Part shown: positions 1 through 5,758 of the stretch, one piece after another
How positions within the stretch are numbered: the first letter of the stretch is position 1
How the letters are laid out: each line of letters opens with the position of its first letter
Made by a program: the position numbers and the translations under genes
DNA from: Chitinophagales bacterium
Lineage (GTDB): Bacteria > Bacteroidota > Bacteroidia > Chitinophagales > Chitinophagaceae
Reading direction: 5' to 3'
Length of the DNA: 6,341 bases
Assembly: GCA_013297585.1 (NCBI GenBank)
Contig: JAAFHG010000235.1
Location: 1-6,341 of the forward strand
Notes under the pieces: model-generated
Told to the model about the DNA's origin: nothing
The model's database searches: none
What the model saw: only the letters and a program-made list of their open reading frames with translations

Positions 1-32
1 GGCAGTCAATTAGTTTTACCATAATTTCAGTC

Positions 33-470
33 ATGTACAAATTCATCAGCATTTTATACCTCGTTATTTTTAGTTTATACGTTTGGTTTTCACGCCAGCC
101 AGACTATTTTGATGGTGAATTTGCGCCAGCCACTATTATTGTTGTAAAAGATAGCGCTTCGCAAAAGCAGGTAGCAAAAGCTAGTTTTACAGTTGGTAAA
201 ATGGCTTATCAAGTCGATGCAGATTATTTGTTTCGTAACTACCGAGAAGGTGAAAGGGTAGAAGTGATTTACGAATTATCGAACCCTAAAAAGGCTGCTG
301 TATACGCGTTTTGGGGCTATTGGTTAACAATGGGAGAGTTAATTGCATCCATTGTAATGTGGTTAGTGTTGTTTCAAATAGCAGTTGGCATTACCAAAAA
401 TCCCACGCCAGAAGCTTTGCTAGAACAGCTTGATTATGTACCCGAAAAGAAGACCAAATATGATGTGTAG
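33..470 (+). CDS. Small two-TM membrane protein, DUF3592-like
   Basis: A 145-residue protein of unknown function. A hydrophobic segment at residues 2-19 looks like a membrane anchor or uncleaved signal. Residues about 30-92 form a soluble, beta-rich stretch, and residues about 97-121 are a second membrane segment, followed by a charged tail rich in K and E. The middle part (YQVDADYLF, then YREGERVEVIYELSNPKKA) resembles the DUF3592 pattern, in which a short beta domain with a 'G-x-V-x-V-x-Y-x-P-x-x-P' type strand sits between two helices. This is recognition by eye, not a search. The ATG at 33 puts the first membrane helix right at the N-terminus and no in-frame alternative looks better; there is no clear ribosome binding site. 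It is the only + strand gene and converges on the radical SAM gene, with 38 AT-rich bases between their ends. Its promoter is outside the window. No enzymatic motif is visible. Confidence 0.8.
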   Translation: MYKFISILYLVIFSLYVWFSRQPDYFDGEFAPATIIVVKDSASQKQVAKASFTVGKMAYQVDADYLFRNYREGERVEVIYELSNPKKAAVYAFWGYWLTMGELIASIVMWLVLFQIAVGITKNPTPEALLEQLDYVPEKKTKYDV

Positions 471-508
471 TATCCTAACTTAATAGGTATTTAATTAATT
501 TATATTTA

Positions 509-1804
509 TTAATGCGCAAAATCTTTAGTGTAATCGCCTTTTATTCTTTCTATTGGTGGATTGAAGTAACCATATTTTACATGAGGAAACTCTTCTTTAA
601 TTAACTGTTGTAATTGTTTTACACCCATTATTTCGCCTGTATCTGCAACACCTATTTGGCCTAAATACCAGTCAGGATCTATATTAAAATTACGCCATTG
701 AATCATGTTTAGATCCGTGTCAATAATCAACTTGCGCAGCGCTTCATATTCTTCTACACTATCAGTCATACCAGGAAATACAAAGAAGTTTATGCTTGCC
801 CAGCCACCATAACTACGCATTATTTTTAGGCTCTCAAGAACATCTTCAAACTGGTAATTATTGGGGCGATAATACGGTGTGTAAATATGCTTTCTGGCAG
901 AATTGGTACTTACACGAATACTGTTTAAACCCGCTTCACACAAGGCTTTCACCGCATCGGGTTTAGAACCATTGGTGTTAATATTAATGCTGCCTTTATC
1001 GGTATGTTTTCTTATTTCAATGATGGCTTCACGTATTGTTTCCCACATCAACAGTGGCTCACCCTCGCAACCTTGGCCAAAACTAATTAAAGGATAAGGT
1101 GCATTCATTAAATGTGGTACTGTAAACTCAACCACTTCTTCTGCCGAAGGCTTAAACGTTAATCTATCTTGTGGTGATGTAATGGTTTCTTCCTCGGGCT
1201 GAAATGATACGCATCCTATACAGTTGGCATTACATGCAGGCGACATTGGTACAGGGCATTCCCATCTACCCAAGCTTAAATTTCTTGCAGCAGGGCAGGT
1301 GTACGTCATGCAACAGTTTTCCATTAAATGCTTTACCAAACGATTGTGCGGATAAGCAGCCAACATTGCTTTAGTACCTGCGGCTATTTTAGCTTCATCG
1401 TAGCCAATAGCTTCTTGCCTTATGTCATCTTCAATTCTTACACCAGCTACATAAAACGTATCGTTGTGCCAAGCAGCAGCAGTGTAACAAAATAATGGTA
1501 GGGTAGGTGCATCTGGCAAAGTTTCGTAAGCTGCAATAAACAAACCTGTATGCGCTGGTGGAATAAATGCTGCAACGGCCCAACCTTTTTCGCACAGGCG
1601 CATATCGCCTGTAATTACGTCAATGCCAATGCCTTTACGGCCTGGCAATTCATATAAATTACCACCTTCTGGCAGTTCTATCCAATCTTCAACTTCAACA
1701 GGGTAAGCATCCCAACCAGCTCGCCCTACAGCGTACAAACTGGTATCTTCAAATATATTTCCCTGACCATCTGAATATAAAATATATGGTGATTCTTTGA
1801 GCAT
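509..1804 (-). CDS. Uncharacterised radical SAM protein
   Basis: A 431-residue radical SAM enzyme. The cluster-binding motif CxxxCxxC is at residues 191-198 (C191, C195, C198), which should hold the [4Fe-4S] cluster that cleaves S-adenosylmethionine. SFGQGCEGEPLL (241-252) fits the SAM-binding 'GGEP' position, and the later strands (ININTNGS 273-280, SIRVSTNS 295-302) fit the partial TIM barrel. Before the barrel lies an N-terminal domain of about 160 residues with no familiar fold, containing conserved-looking stretches such as IPPAHTG and PLFCYTAAAW. Four more cysteines (C164, C165, C170, C183) precede the cluster motif, and C246 lies inside the GEP motif. There is no SPASM-like cysteine set at the C-terminus, so an ordinary peptide-modifying maturase is not indicated. 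No substrate peptide or target protein gene is adjacent, and the reaction is unknown. The ATG at 1804 follows the heptad-repeat spacer, and no better upstream start was seen. The radical SAM assignment is firm; the function is not. Confidence 0.93.
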   Translation of the reverse strand: MLKESPYILYSDGQGNIFEDTSLYAVGRAGWDAYPVEVEDWIELPEGGNLYELPGRKGIGIDVITGDMRLCEKGWAVAAFIPPAHTGLFIAAYETLPDAPTLPLFCYTAAAWHNDTFYVAGVRIEDDIRQEAIGYDEAKIAAGTKAMLAAYPHNRLVKHLMENCCMTYTCPAARNLSLGRWECPVPMSPACNANCIGCVSFQPEEETITSPQDRLTFKPSAEEVVEFTVPHLMNAPYPLISFGQGCEGEPLLMWETIREAIIEIRKHTDKGSININTNGSKPDAVKALCEAGLNSIRVSTNSARKHIYTPYYRPNNYQFEDVLESLKIMRSYGGWASINFFVFPGMTDSVEEYEALRKLIIDTDLNMIQWRNFNIDPDWYLGQIGVADTGEIMGVKQLQQLIKEEFPHVKYGYFNPPIERIKGDYTKDFAH

Positions 1805-1808
1805 TTAT

Positions 1809-1913
1809 AGTGAATTGTAATAGGTGAAAGGTAAAAAGTGAATTGTCAGTGATCAGTAGTCAATGAGTAAGTTGTAATCCAAAACATAGAACTCAAAACT
1901 CAAAACTCAGAAC
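1809..1913. repeat. Heptad-phased intergenic repeat, 15 units of 7 bp
   Basis: Nearly the whole spacer between the radical SAM gene and the upstream membrane-protein gene can be read in 7-base units without breaking phase. From 1809 to 1878 ten degenerate units vary around rGTSAAT: AGTGAAT at 1809 and again at 1837, GGTGAAA at 1823, AGTCAAT at 1858. From 1879 to 1913 five units vary around TCAAAAC: exact at 1893 and 1900, TCAGAAC at 1907. Two unit families thus lie side by side in the same register. Similar heptamer arrays are, from memory, seen between genes in Bacteroidota and as short tandemly repeated sequences in cyanobacteria. The stretch has no plausible coding content. Confidence 0.75.
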
Positions 1914-1933
1914 TTATTAAACTACCAAACTTC

Positions 1934-2515
1934 CTAAACTGTTTTCGTCAACTGTTCTTTACAAAAATGATTAAACTCGTCTTCTATTTGCTTTTCTACT
2001 GGGTCGTTTACTTGCTTTTGAATTAATGTATTGTTTTTTAAATCAATGGTTAAAAGTCCATCTTTCAACACCACATTAGTCACATCTTTCCATAAAATTG
2101 TTTTTCTTGGAAAACTGTTAAATGCAATTTCTTCACCATCAAAAGCTGCCTCTGGCGCTACTTTTACGGGCTTTTCTAAAAAGCACGCAATAATGTAAAT
2201 AAGCGTCACTAATTTGCCGTTAGGAATTACATACCAGCCCCAAGCTGCAAACATTACTGCAAAGCGATAGTAGGGTGTAATGCCACGTTTTACTTGGCCT
2301 TTACAAAATGTCCACCAACCAATAATTAGGCTACAAATAAATACTAATAGCCAAGCAGTACTAGTAGATAGCAAAGCATTTTCTTGCGATAAAGACATGT
2401 AAGCCACATACGCAAAACTGCCAATAGATAGCAAGAGCATAAATTGGCTCATCCAATCTATTATTTTAAAATCGGGCTTTTTAAGCACTATAATGTAGTC
2501 GTATTCTTTAACCAT
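1934..2515 (-). CDS. Four-TM membrane protein with soluble C-terminal domain
   Basis: A 193-residue protein of unknown function. Four hydrophobic segments can be seen at about residues 22-42, 53-70, 83-97 and 101-114; the last two are separated only by a PNGK turn. They are followed by a soluble domain of about 75 residues. The tail carries the strand-turn-strand pattern FPRKTILWKDVTNVVLKDG-LLTIDLKNN and ends in a charged helix (about 170-188). The alternating strands followed by a C-terminal helix are reminiscent of bacterial PH-like domains, which is a guess from pattern only. The N-terminus (MVKEYDYIIVLKKPDF) is short and probably cytoplasmic, so with four helices the tail would be cytoplasmic too. 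A perfect TAnnTTTG box lies 22 bases before the ATG. The gene follows purK by 95 bp, with a hairpin between them, so it is probably its own unit rather than a purine gene. No catalytic motif was seen. Confidence 0.85.
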   Translation of the reverse strand: MVKEYDYIIVLKKPDFKIIDWMSQFMLLLSIGSFAYVAYMSLSQENALLSTSTAWLLVFICSLIIGWWTFCKGQVKRGITPYYRFAVMFAAWGWYVIPNGKLVTLIYIIACFLEKPVKVAPEAAFDGEEIAFNSFPRKTILWKDVTNVVLKDGLLTIDLKNNTLIQKQVNDPVEKQIEDEFNHFCKEQLTKTV

Positions 2516-2536
2516 AAATAGGTGTTGTAAAGCCTA

Positions 2537-2544
2537 CAAATGTA
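2537..2544 (-). promoter_or_regulatory. Candidate Bacteroidota -7 box (TACATTTG) for the membrane-protein gene
   Basis: The - strand reads TACATTTG, an exact match to the TAnnTTTG -7 element recognised by the Bacteroidota housekeeping sigma factor. It would give a leader of roughly 15 bases before the ATG at 2515. No TTTG -33 box is present at the usual distance upstream; the bases there are an AT-rich run. It is a plausible but incomplete promoter. Confidence 0.4.
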
Positions 2545-2583
2545 AGCAAGGCGAGATGGATATTTTAATGCTATTTAAAACTC

Positions 2584-2604
2584 GTAAAATAGCTGATATT
2601 TTAC
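2584..2604 (-). terminator. Perfect 8-bp hairpin just after purK
   Basis: GTAAAATA (2584-2591) and TATTTTAC (2597-2604) are perfect inverted repeats around a 5-base loop, and the hairpin begins 6 bases past the purK stop codon. On the - strand it is followed within a few bases by TTTT. The stem is mostly A-T, so it would be a weak intrinsic terminator or an mRNA 3' end stabiliser. A second, overlapping inverted repeat (CTATTT 2571-2576 with AAATAG 2587-2592) would compete with it. Confidence 0.5.
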
Positions 2605-2610
2605 TTCACA

Positions 2611-3729
2611 TCAAGCAACTACTTTCAGCAAATGCTTGATTTTATTGGCTTTGTACGTTAAATCTTGATAATCGCTGCTAATAATGGTAACATGGCCCAT
2701 TTTTCTACCGGGTTTTGTTTCTGCTTTACCATACAGATGTACAAACACGTTGGTCATGGTTAAAACTTCTTCTAAACCTTGGTATTTGGCAGGGCCACTA
2801 AAGCCTTGCTCACCAATAATATTTACAATGGCTGATGGTAGAATCGCATCGGTATTGCCTAAAGGATATTGTAGTAAAATGCGCCAAAGCATATCGTATT
2901 GGCTACTATAGTTAGCTTCAATAGTGTGGTGCCCGCTATTATGAACACGTGGTGCAATCTCATTTACCAATACATTATCATCTCTATTAATAAACAATTC
3001 AACTGCAAAAATCCCCGGACTTTTTAGTTCTTGTACAATTTTAATGGCCATTGCTTCGGCTTTCCACAATAGTTTTTCTGCAAGTTTTACAGGCGAAATT
3101 TGGTAATCAAGTAGGTTTAACCTAGTGTCAAATACCATTTGTGCAGGTGGATAAATTACGGTATCACCTTTTTCGTTTATGGCTACAATTAGCGCAATTT
3201 CTTTTTGAATTTCCACCATTTTTTCAAGCACAGCTGGCGCATTAAATCCTTTTGTGATAGCAGCTTCGTCTCGTAAAATTTCCACACCTTTACCATCGTA
3301 ACCGCCTTCACCAAGCTTATGCACGGCTGGCAAAAAGCTGATGTGTTGCTGTAAGTCTTGCTGGTTTTGTGTAATTACAAATTGAGAGGTTGGTATTTGA
3401 TGTGTTTGGTAAAATTGCTTCTGTACAATTTTGTTTTTAATAATACGTAAAGCAGATGGTTTAGGATACACACGCACACCTTCTTTTTCTAGTGCTTCTA
3501 ATGCTTCTACATTTACGTTTTCTATTTCTATGGTAATGGCATCTAAGCCTTTACCAAAATTGTACACGGTATCAAAATCTGTAATACTGCCTTTTGTAAA
3601 ATGATGACATAAATGCGCTGCGGGTGCATTGGCATCGTTCTCTAATACATATGTTTCTACAGGATAGTTGGCTGCTGCTTGTAATAACATTCTACCCAAC
3701 TGACCCCCACCTAAAATACCAACTTTCAT
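2611..3729 (-). CDS. purK: N5-carboxyaminoimidazole ribonucleotide synthase (PurK)
   Basis: A 372-residue cytoplasmic ATP-grasp enzyme of purine synthesis. It carboxylates aminoimidazole ribonucleotide with ATP and bicarbonate to give N5-CAIR, which PurE then rearranges. The N-terminal nucleotide-like fold starts with GILGGGQLGRML (4-15). The ATP-grasp part includes KLGEGGYDGKGV (138-149), the strand with EKMVEIQKEIALIV (169-182), and the metal and ATP-binding segment VNEIAPRVHNSGHHTIEA (255-272), which is the PurK signature. The C-terminal part has LYGKAETKPGRKMGHVT (332-348), also typical. The length is slightly above that of E. coli PurK (355 residues). The ATG at 3729 places the GGGQLGR motif at the usual distance from the start. 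purE is not next to it: the flanking genes are a regulator and a membrane protein, so the CAIR mutase must be elsewhere. An imperfect -7-like box (TATCTTCG, - strand, 3750-3757) lies about 20 bases upstream, without a -33 partner. Confidence 0.97.
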   Translation of the reverse strand: MKVGILGGGQLGRMLLQAAANYPVETYVLENDANAPAAHLCHHFTKGSITDFDTVYNFGKGLDAITIEIENVNVEALEALEKEGVRVYPKPSALRIIKNKIVQKQFYQTHQIPTSQFVITQNQQDLQQHISFLPAVHKLGEGGYDGKGVEILRDEAAITKGFNAPAVLEKMVEIQKEIALIVAINEKGDTVIYPPAQMVFDTRLNLLDYQISPVKLAEKLLWKAEAMAIKIVQELKSPGIFAVELFINRDDNVLVNEIAPRVHNSGHHTIEANYSSQYDMLWRILLQYPLGNTDAILPSAIVNIIGEQGFSGPAKYQGLEEVLTMTNVFVHLYGKAETKPGRKMGHVTIISSDYQDLTYKANKIKHLLKVVA

Positions 3730-3789
3730 TATTATATTAATTTATGCAGCGAAGATAATAGTTGCGATTGTATACTAGCTAATAATGAT

Positions 3790-3874
3790 GCAAACAGGAT
3801 GGATTTACTCGCTTAGATAAAATCTGCGCAGCAAACAGGAGGTACAAGTGTAGATACTTCGCAAACTCGGTACA
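3790..3874. repeat. Short direct repeats in the regulator-purK spacer
   Basis: GCAAACAGGA occurs twice, at 3790-3799 and 3831-3840, 41 bp apart. A related longer motif recurs as GCAAAC-AGGA-GGTACA (3831-3846) and GCAAAC-TC-GGTACA (3861-3874). Three GCAAAC copies within about 80 bp of otherwise AT-rich spacer are unlikely to be chance, but their role (operator, repeat remnant or part of the structured element beside them) is unknown. Confidence 0.45.
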
Positions 3875-3885
3875 GGCTGCACAGA
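3817..3885 (-). terminator. Structured GC-rich element, possible terminator of the AraC-type gene
   Basis: On the - strand, 16 bases past the regulator's stop codon, TCTGTGCAGC (3885-3876) can pair along its whole length with GCTGCGCAGA (3832-3823), counting one G-U pair. Nested inside are GTAC/GTAC (3870-3873 with 3842-3845) and AAGT/ACTT (3856-3859 with 3846-3849) around a six-base loop. The 3' arm runs directly into TTTTAT. A hand count gives about 52% G+C over 3821-3893, clearly above the rest of the window. The 43-base interior is long for a simple intrinsic terminator, so an intergenic repeat element or small structured RNA is also possible. Confidence 0.4.
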
Positions 3886-3900
3886 CGCTGGACATAACTA

Positions 3901-5142
3901 CTACTGCTGGTGACCCAAAAACTCTTTTGGGCTTCTACTAGTGGCTTTTTTAAAGGCACGGTTAAAAGTGGCTTTGCTATTAAAACCGGCATCGTAGGCA
4001 ATGCTCATGATGGTTAGGTTTGCATTGGCAGTATTTTGTAATTGTTGTTTTACTTCCTCAACACGATACCAATTAATGAGGTCGTTAAAATTCATTGCAA
4101 AACCTTGGTTGATAATCTTTGACAGGAGAGAAGGATTGGTGGCCAAATGTTTAGATAAATCTGTAAGGGTTAGCTCGGGGTTTTGATACATTTTTTCGGT
4201 AACAACAGCTTGTAACACTTTGGCTTTCCAAACATCTAAAGCCTCGCTATTATTAGCTTGTGTGGCTTCATGTGTGGTTGTATTCTCTGTAAGATATTCA
4301 AAATTAATGTCTTCTGTAATGGCGGATTCTTGATTGGTATTGGGCAGCAGTGGTGGTAATTGCTGCTGCAAAAAAGCTAGCTGATAATTGGCTTTTGTAA
4401 TAATAGAGTTTGCGTAGCCTGTAATAGCGATATAATAAAATATGATTCCGAAAAGTAAGTAATACCACCACGAATCTGTGTAATTAACTTCTACACCTAA
4501 AAAGCCAAATAAGCCAAGTATAAGACTTGAAAAAAAGTATATAAAAAAAGCAATTAGAAAGTTACGAATCCACTTGAATGTAACATCATCTGCAAAAGAT
4601 AATTCTTGGTAAATGATGGTTTTGTAATGCTGATAATATTTAAAACTCAAGAGCAAATACACTAGCAGACTTACTAAACTTAAGGCCACATACCAAGTGT
4701 TAAAGTCAGGATCACTGTTGCCATCCATTAAGTAATAACGTTTTAAAATCACTCTATCTACAACAGCAACTATTACAATCCAAGTGTTGTACAATATACT
4801 AGGGATTAAGTGTAGCCAATTTTTTTTGCCAAAAATAAAGTTGGGGTTTAAGCGACTTTGGATATAAAAATAAATTATTGGCCCCATAAGTAATGCCTGC
4901 TGAAATGGCATATAAAATAAAAAATTTCTACATTCAATACAGTCTCTACCGTCGTACCAGCCTGCAAAACCAAGCATCCAAGGGCAAATAAACATAATGC
5001 ATAATAGCAAAAAGCCCGATAACCATTTATCGTGTATCGTATCGTTTTTTATGCCTCTTCGTAACAATAGCAGCGAATAAACAAGGCCATGTACAAAAAA
5101 TATTAATAATAATGCACTGTATTTACTAAAATGAAAAGGCAT
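3901..5142 (-). CDS. Seven-TM membrane-bound AraC-type transcriptional regulator
   Basis: A 413-residue regulator combining an integral membrane sensor part with a DNA-binding domain. Seven hydrophobic segments appear at about residues 8-28, 40-62, 78-95, 112-130, 149-168, 190-213 and 224-243. A polar linker (about 255-300, rich in Q, N, T and E) leads to an AraC/XylS helix-turn-helix domain at about 305-410. The first HTH includes LTLTDLSKHLATNPSLLSKIIN (324-345). The second carries the family signature, SIAYDAGFNSKATFNRAFKKATSRSPKEF (380-408), nearly canonical. By analogy with the family, the membrane part would sense a small ligand or envelope state and the HTH pair would bind DNA from the membrane; ligand and targets are not shown. 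There is no kinase or receiver domain. No promoter box is clear in the 75-bp AT-rich spacer upstream. purK starts 171 bp downstream and there is no evidence that it is a target. Confidence 0.93.
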   Translation of the reverse strand: MPFHFSKYSALLLIFFVHGLVYSLLLLRRGIKNDTIHDKWLSGFLLLCIMFICPWMLGFAGWYDGRDCIECRNFLFYMPFQQALLMGPIIYFYIQSRLNPNFIFGKKNWLHLIPSILYNTWIVIVAVVDRVILKRYYLMDGNSDPDFNTWYVALSLVSLLVYLLLSFKYYQHYKTIIYQELSFADDVTFKWIRNFLIAFFIYFFSSLILGLFGFLGVEVNYTDSWWYYLLFGIIFYYIAITGYANSIITKANYQLAFLQQQLPPLLPNTNQESAITEDINFEYLTENTTTHEATQANNSEALDVWKAKVLQAVVTEKMYQNPELTLTDLSKHLATNPSLLSKIINQGFAMNFNDLINWYRVEEVKQQLQNTANANLTIMSIAYDAGFNSKATFNRAFKKATSRSPKEFLGHQQ

Positions 5143-5167
5143 ATTGCTGTTAGTTTCTGTAGTTTAT

Positions 5168-5192
5168 TAACGCAATTTCAAAAAAATTGTTA
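5168..5192 (-). terminator. Weak AT-rich hairpin between rnhA and the AraC-type gene
   Basis: CAATTT (5173-5178) and AAATTG (5184-5189) are perfect inverted repeats around five bases. An alternative pairing uses TAAC/GTTA (5168-5171 with 5189-5192) plus AATTT/AAATT, with a two-base bulge. It sits about 26 bases past the rnhA stop on the - strand. There is no U-tract after it and the spacer is nearly all A-T, so it could be chance. Confidence 0.25.
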
Positions 5193-5217
5193 CATATAAT
5201 TTATTGTATAATATATT

Positions 5218-5688
5218 CTATCCATCGTAACCAATATCTTCAATTAAGTTTCCGCTGTCTGCTGCTGTGGTAGCAAGTACATCGCAGCGGTTATTGTGTA
5301 CATTATCTGCATGGCCTTTTACCCATACGAACATGATTTTAAACTGTTTAGATAATTGATAGTAGCGTATCCAAAGGTCTTTGTTTTTTTTGCCACCTTT
5401 AAAATCTGTTTTTACCCAGTTATCTAGCCAACGTTTTTGTACACTATCTACAATGTATTTACTATCGGTAAAAATGGTAAGAGGAATATCGTTTTTCTTC
5501 AAACTTTCAAGCGCCACAATTACACCCATTAATTCCATACGATTATTGGTAGTTCTACGGTAACCTTGTGAAATTTCTTTGCGTTTGCTACCCCATAACA
5601 TTACCACACCGTAACCACCAGGGCCAGGATTACCACGTGAAGAGCCATCAGTATAAATAATTAGTGGATGAGATTGTGTTTCAGGCAT
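5218..5688 (-). CDS. rnhA: Ribonuclease HI
   Basis: A 156-residue enzyme that cuts the RNA strand of RNA-DNA hybrids, acting on R-loops and replication primers. The four carboxylates of the active site are present: D14 in YTDGSSRGNPGPGGYG, E52 in NNRMELMGVI, D75 in FTDSKYIVDSV, and D136 in NNRCDVLA. The assisting histidine is H126 (VKGHAD), ten residues before D136 as in the E. coli enzyme. A basic 'handle' region (about 84-105, KRWLDNWVKTDFKGGKKNKD) for hybrid binding is also present. The length matches the E. coli type I enzyme (155 residues), and there is no N-terminal hybrid-binding domain. The ATG at 5688 leaves a short lead (MPETQSHPLI) before the first strand, as expected. It lies 70 bp after the PhzF-family gene, with a hairpin and a -7-like box between them, so it may have its own promoter. 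Confidence 0.97.
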   Translation of the reverse strand: MPETQSHPLIIYTDGSSRGNPGPGGYGVVMLWGSKRKEISQGYRRTTNNRMELMGVIVALESLKKNDIPLTIFTDSKYIVDSVQKRWLDNWVKTDFKGGKKNKDLWIRYYQLSKQFKIMFVWVKGHADNVHNNRCDVLATTAADSGNLIEDIGYDG

Positions 5689-5706
5689 TACTATACAATG
5701 AATGAT

Positions 5707-5748
5707 AAAAGTGAAAGCTGCAAACTTATCGTTTTAGCTTCTACTTTT
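5707..5748 (-). terminator. Long imperfect hairpin between the PhzF-family gene and rnhA
   Basis: AAAAGTGAAAGCT (5707-5719) faces AGCTTCTACTTTT (5736-5748). On the - strand transcript the arms pair along 13 positions with one A-C mismatch and one G-U pair, and a further AAAC/GTTT stem (5731-5734 with 5722-5725) closes a five-base loop. It starts 10 bases after the PhzF-family stop codon. On the - strand its 3' arm ends in TTTT; on the + strand seven T's run from 5745 to 5751. It fits a terminator for the PhzF-family transcript. Confidence 0.45.
5721..5728 (-). promoter_or_regulatory. Candidate -7 box (TAAGTTTG) for rnhA
   Basis: The - strand reads TAAGTTTG, an exact TAnnTTTG match, which would give a leader of about 25 bases before the rnhA ATG. 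No TTTG is seen at the -33 position. The box overlaps the apical stem-loop of the hairpin between the PhzF-family gene and rnhA, so one of the two readings may be accidental. Confidence 0.3.
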
Positions 5749-5758
5749 TTTAATGCCT

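Noticed and set aside
474..487. Possible terminator hairpin (CCTA/TAGG) in the 38-bp convergent spacer
   Set aside because: Only four pairs around six bases, in a spacer that is otherwise nearly all A-T. Not better than chance, although some bidirectional end signal is expected here.
903..1097. Open frame on the + strand inside the radical SAM gene
   Set aside because: It is antisense to highly conserved codons of the radical SAM core and shows no protein-family features.
1809..1913. CRISPR array or IS end in the repeat-rich spacer
   Set aside because: Units are 7 bp, contiguous and degenerate. There are no 24-40 bp repeats, no spacers, no cas or transposase gene, and no target-site duplication.
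509..2515. Radical SAM gene plus membrane protein as a peptide-modification and export system
   Set aside because: No precursor peptide gene, no SPASM-type cysteines and no transporter ATPase or peptidase domain. The two genes are separated by the repeat spacer and share only their direction.
2684..2911. Open frame on the + strand inside purK
   Set aside because: It is the antisense shadow of conserved PurK codons, with no motif and no promoter.
3813..4001. A 62-codon open frame on the - strand crossing the end of the AraC-type gene
   Set aside because: It overlaps the regulator's HTH codons in another frame, and the rest lies in the structured GC-rich spacer. Its composition is unlike a real protein and it has no recognisable motif.
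5381..5563. Open frame on the + strand inside rnhA
   Set aside because: It is antisense to the catalytic core of RNase HI. Its codon content follows the real gene on the other strand.
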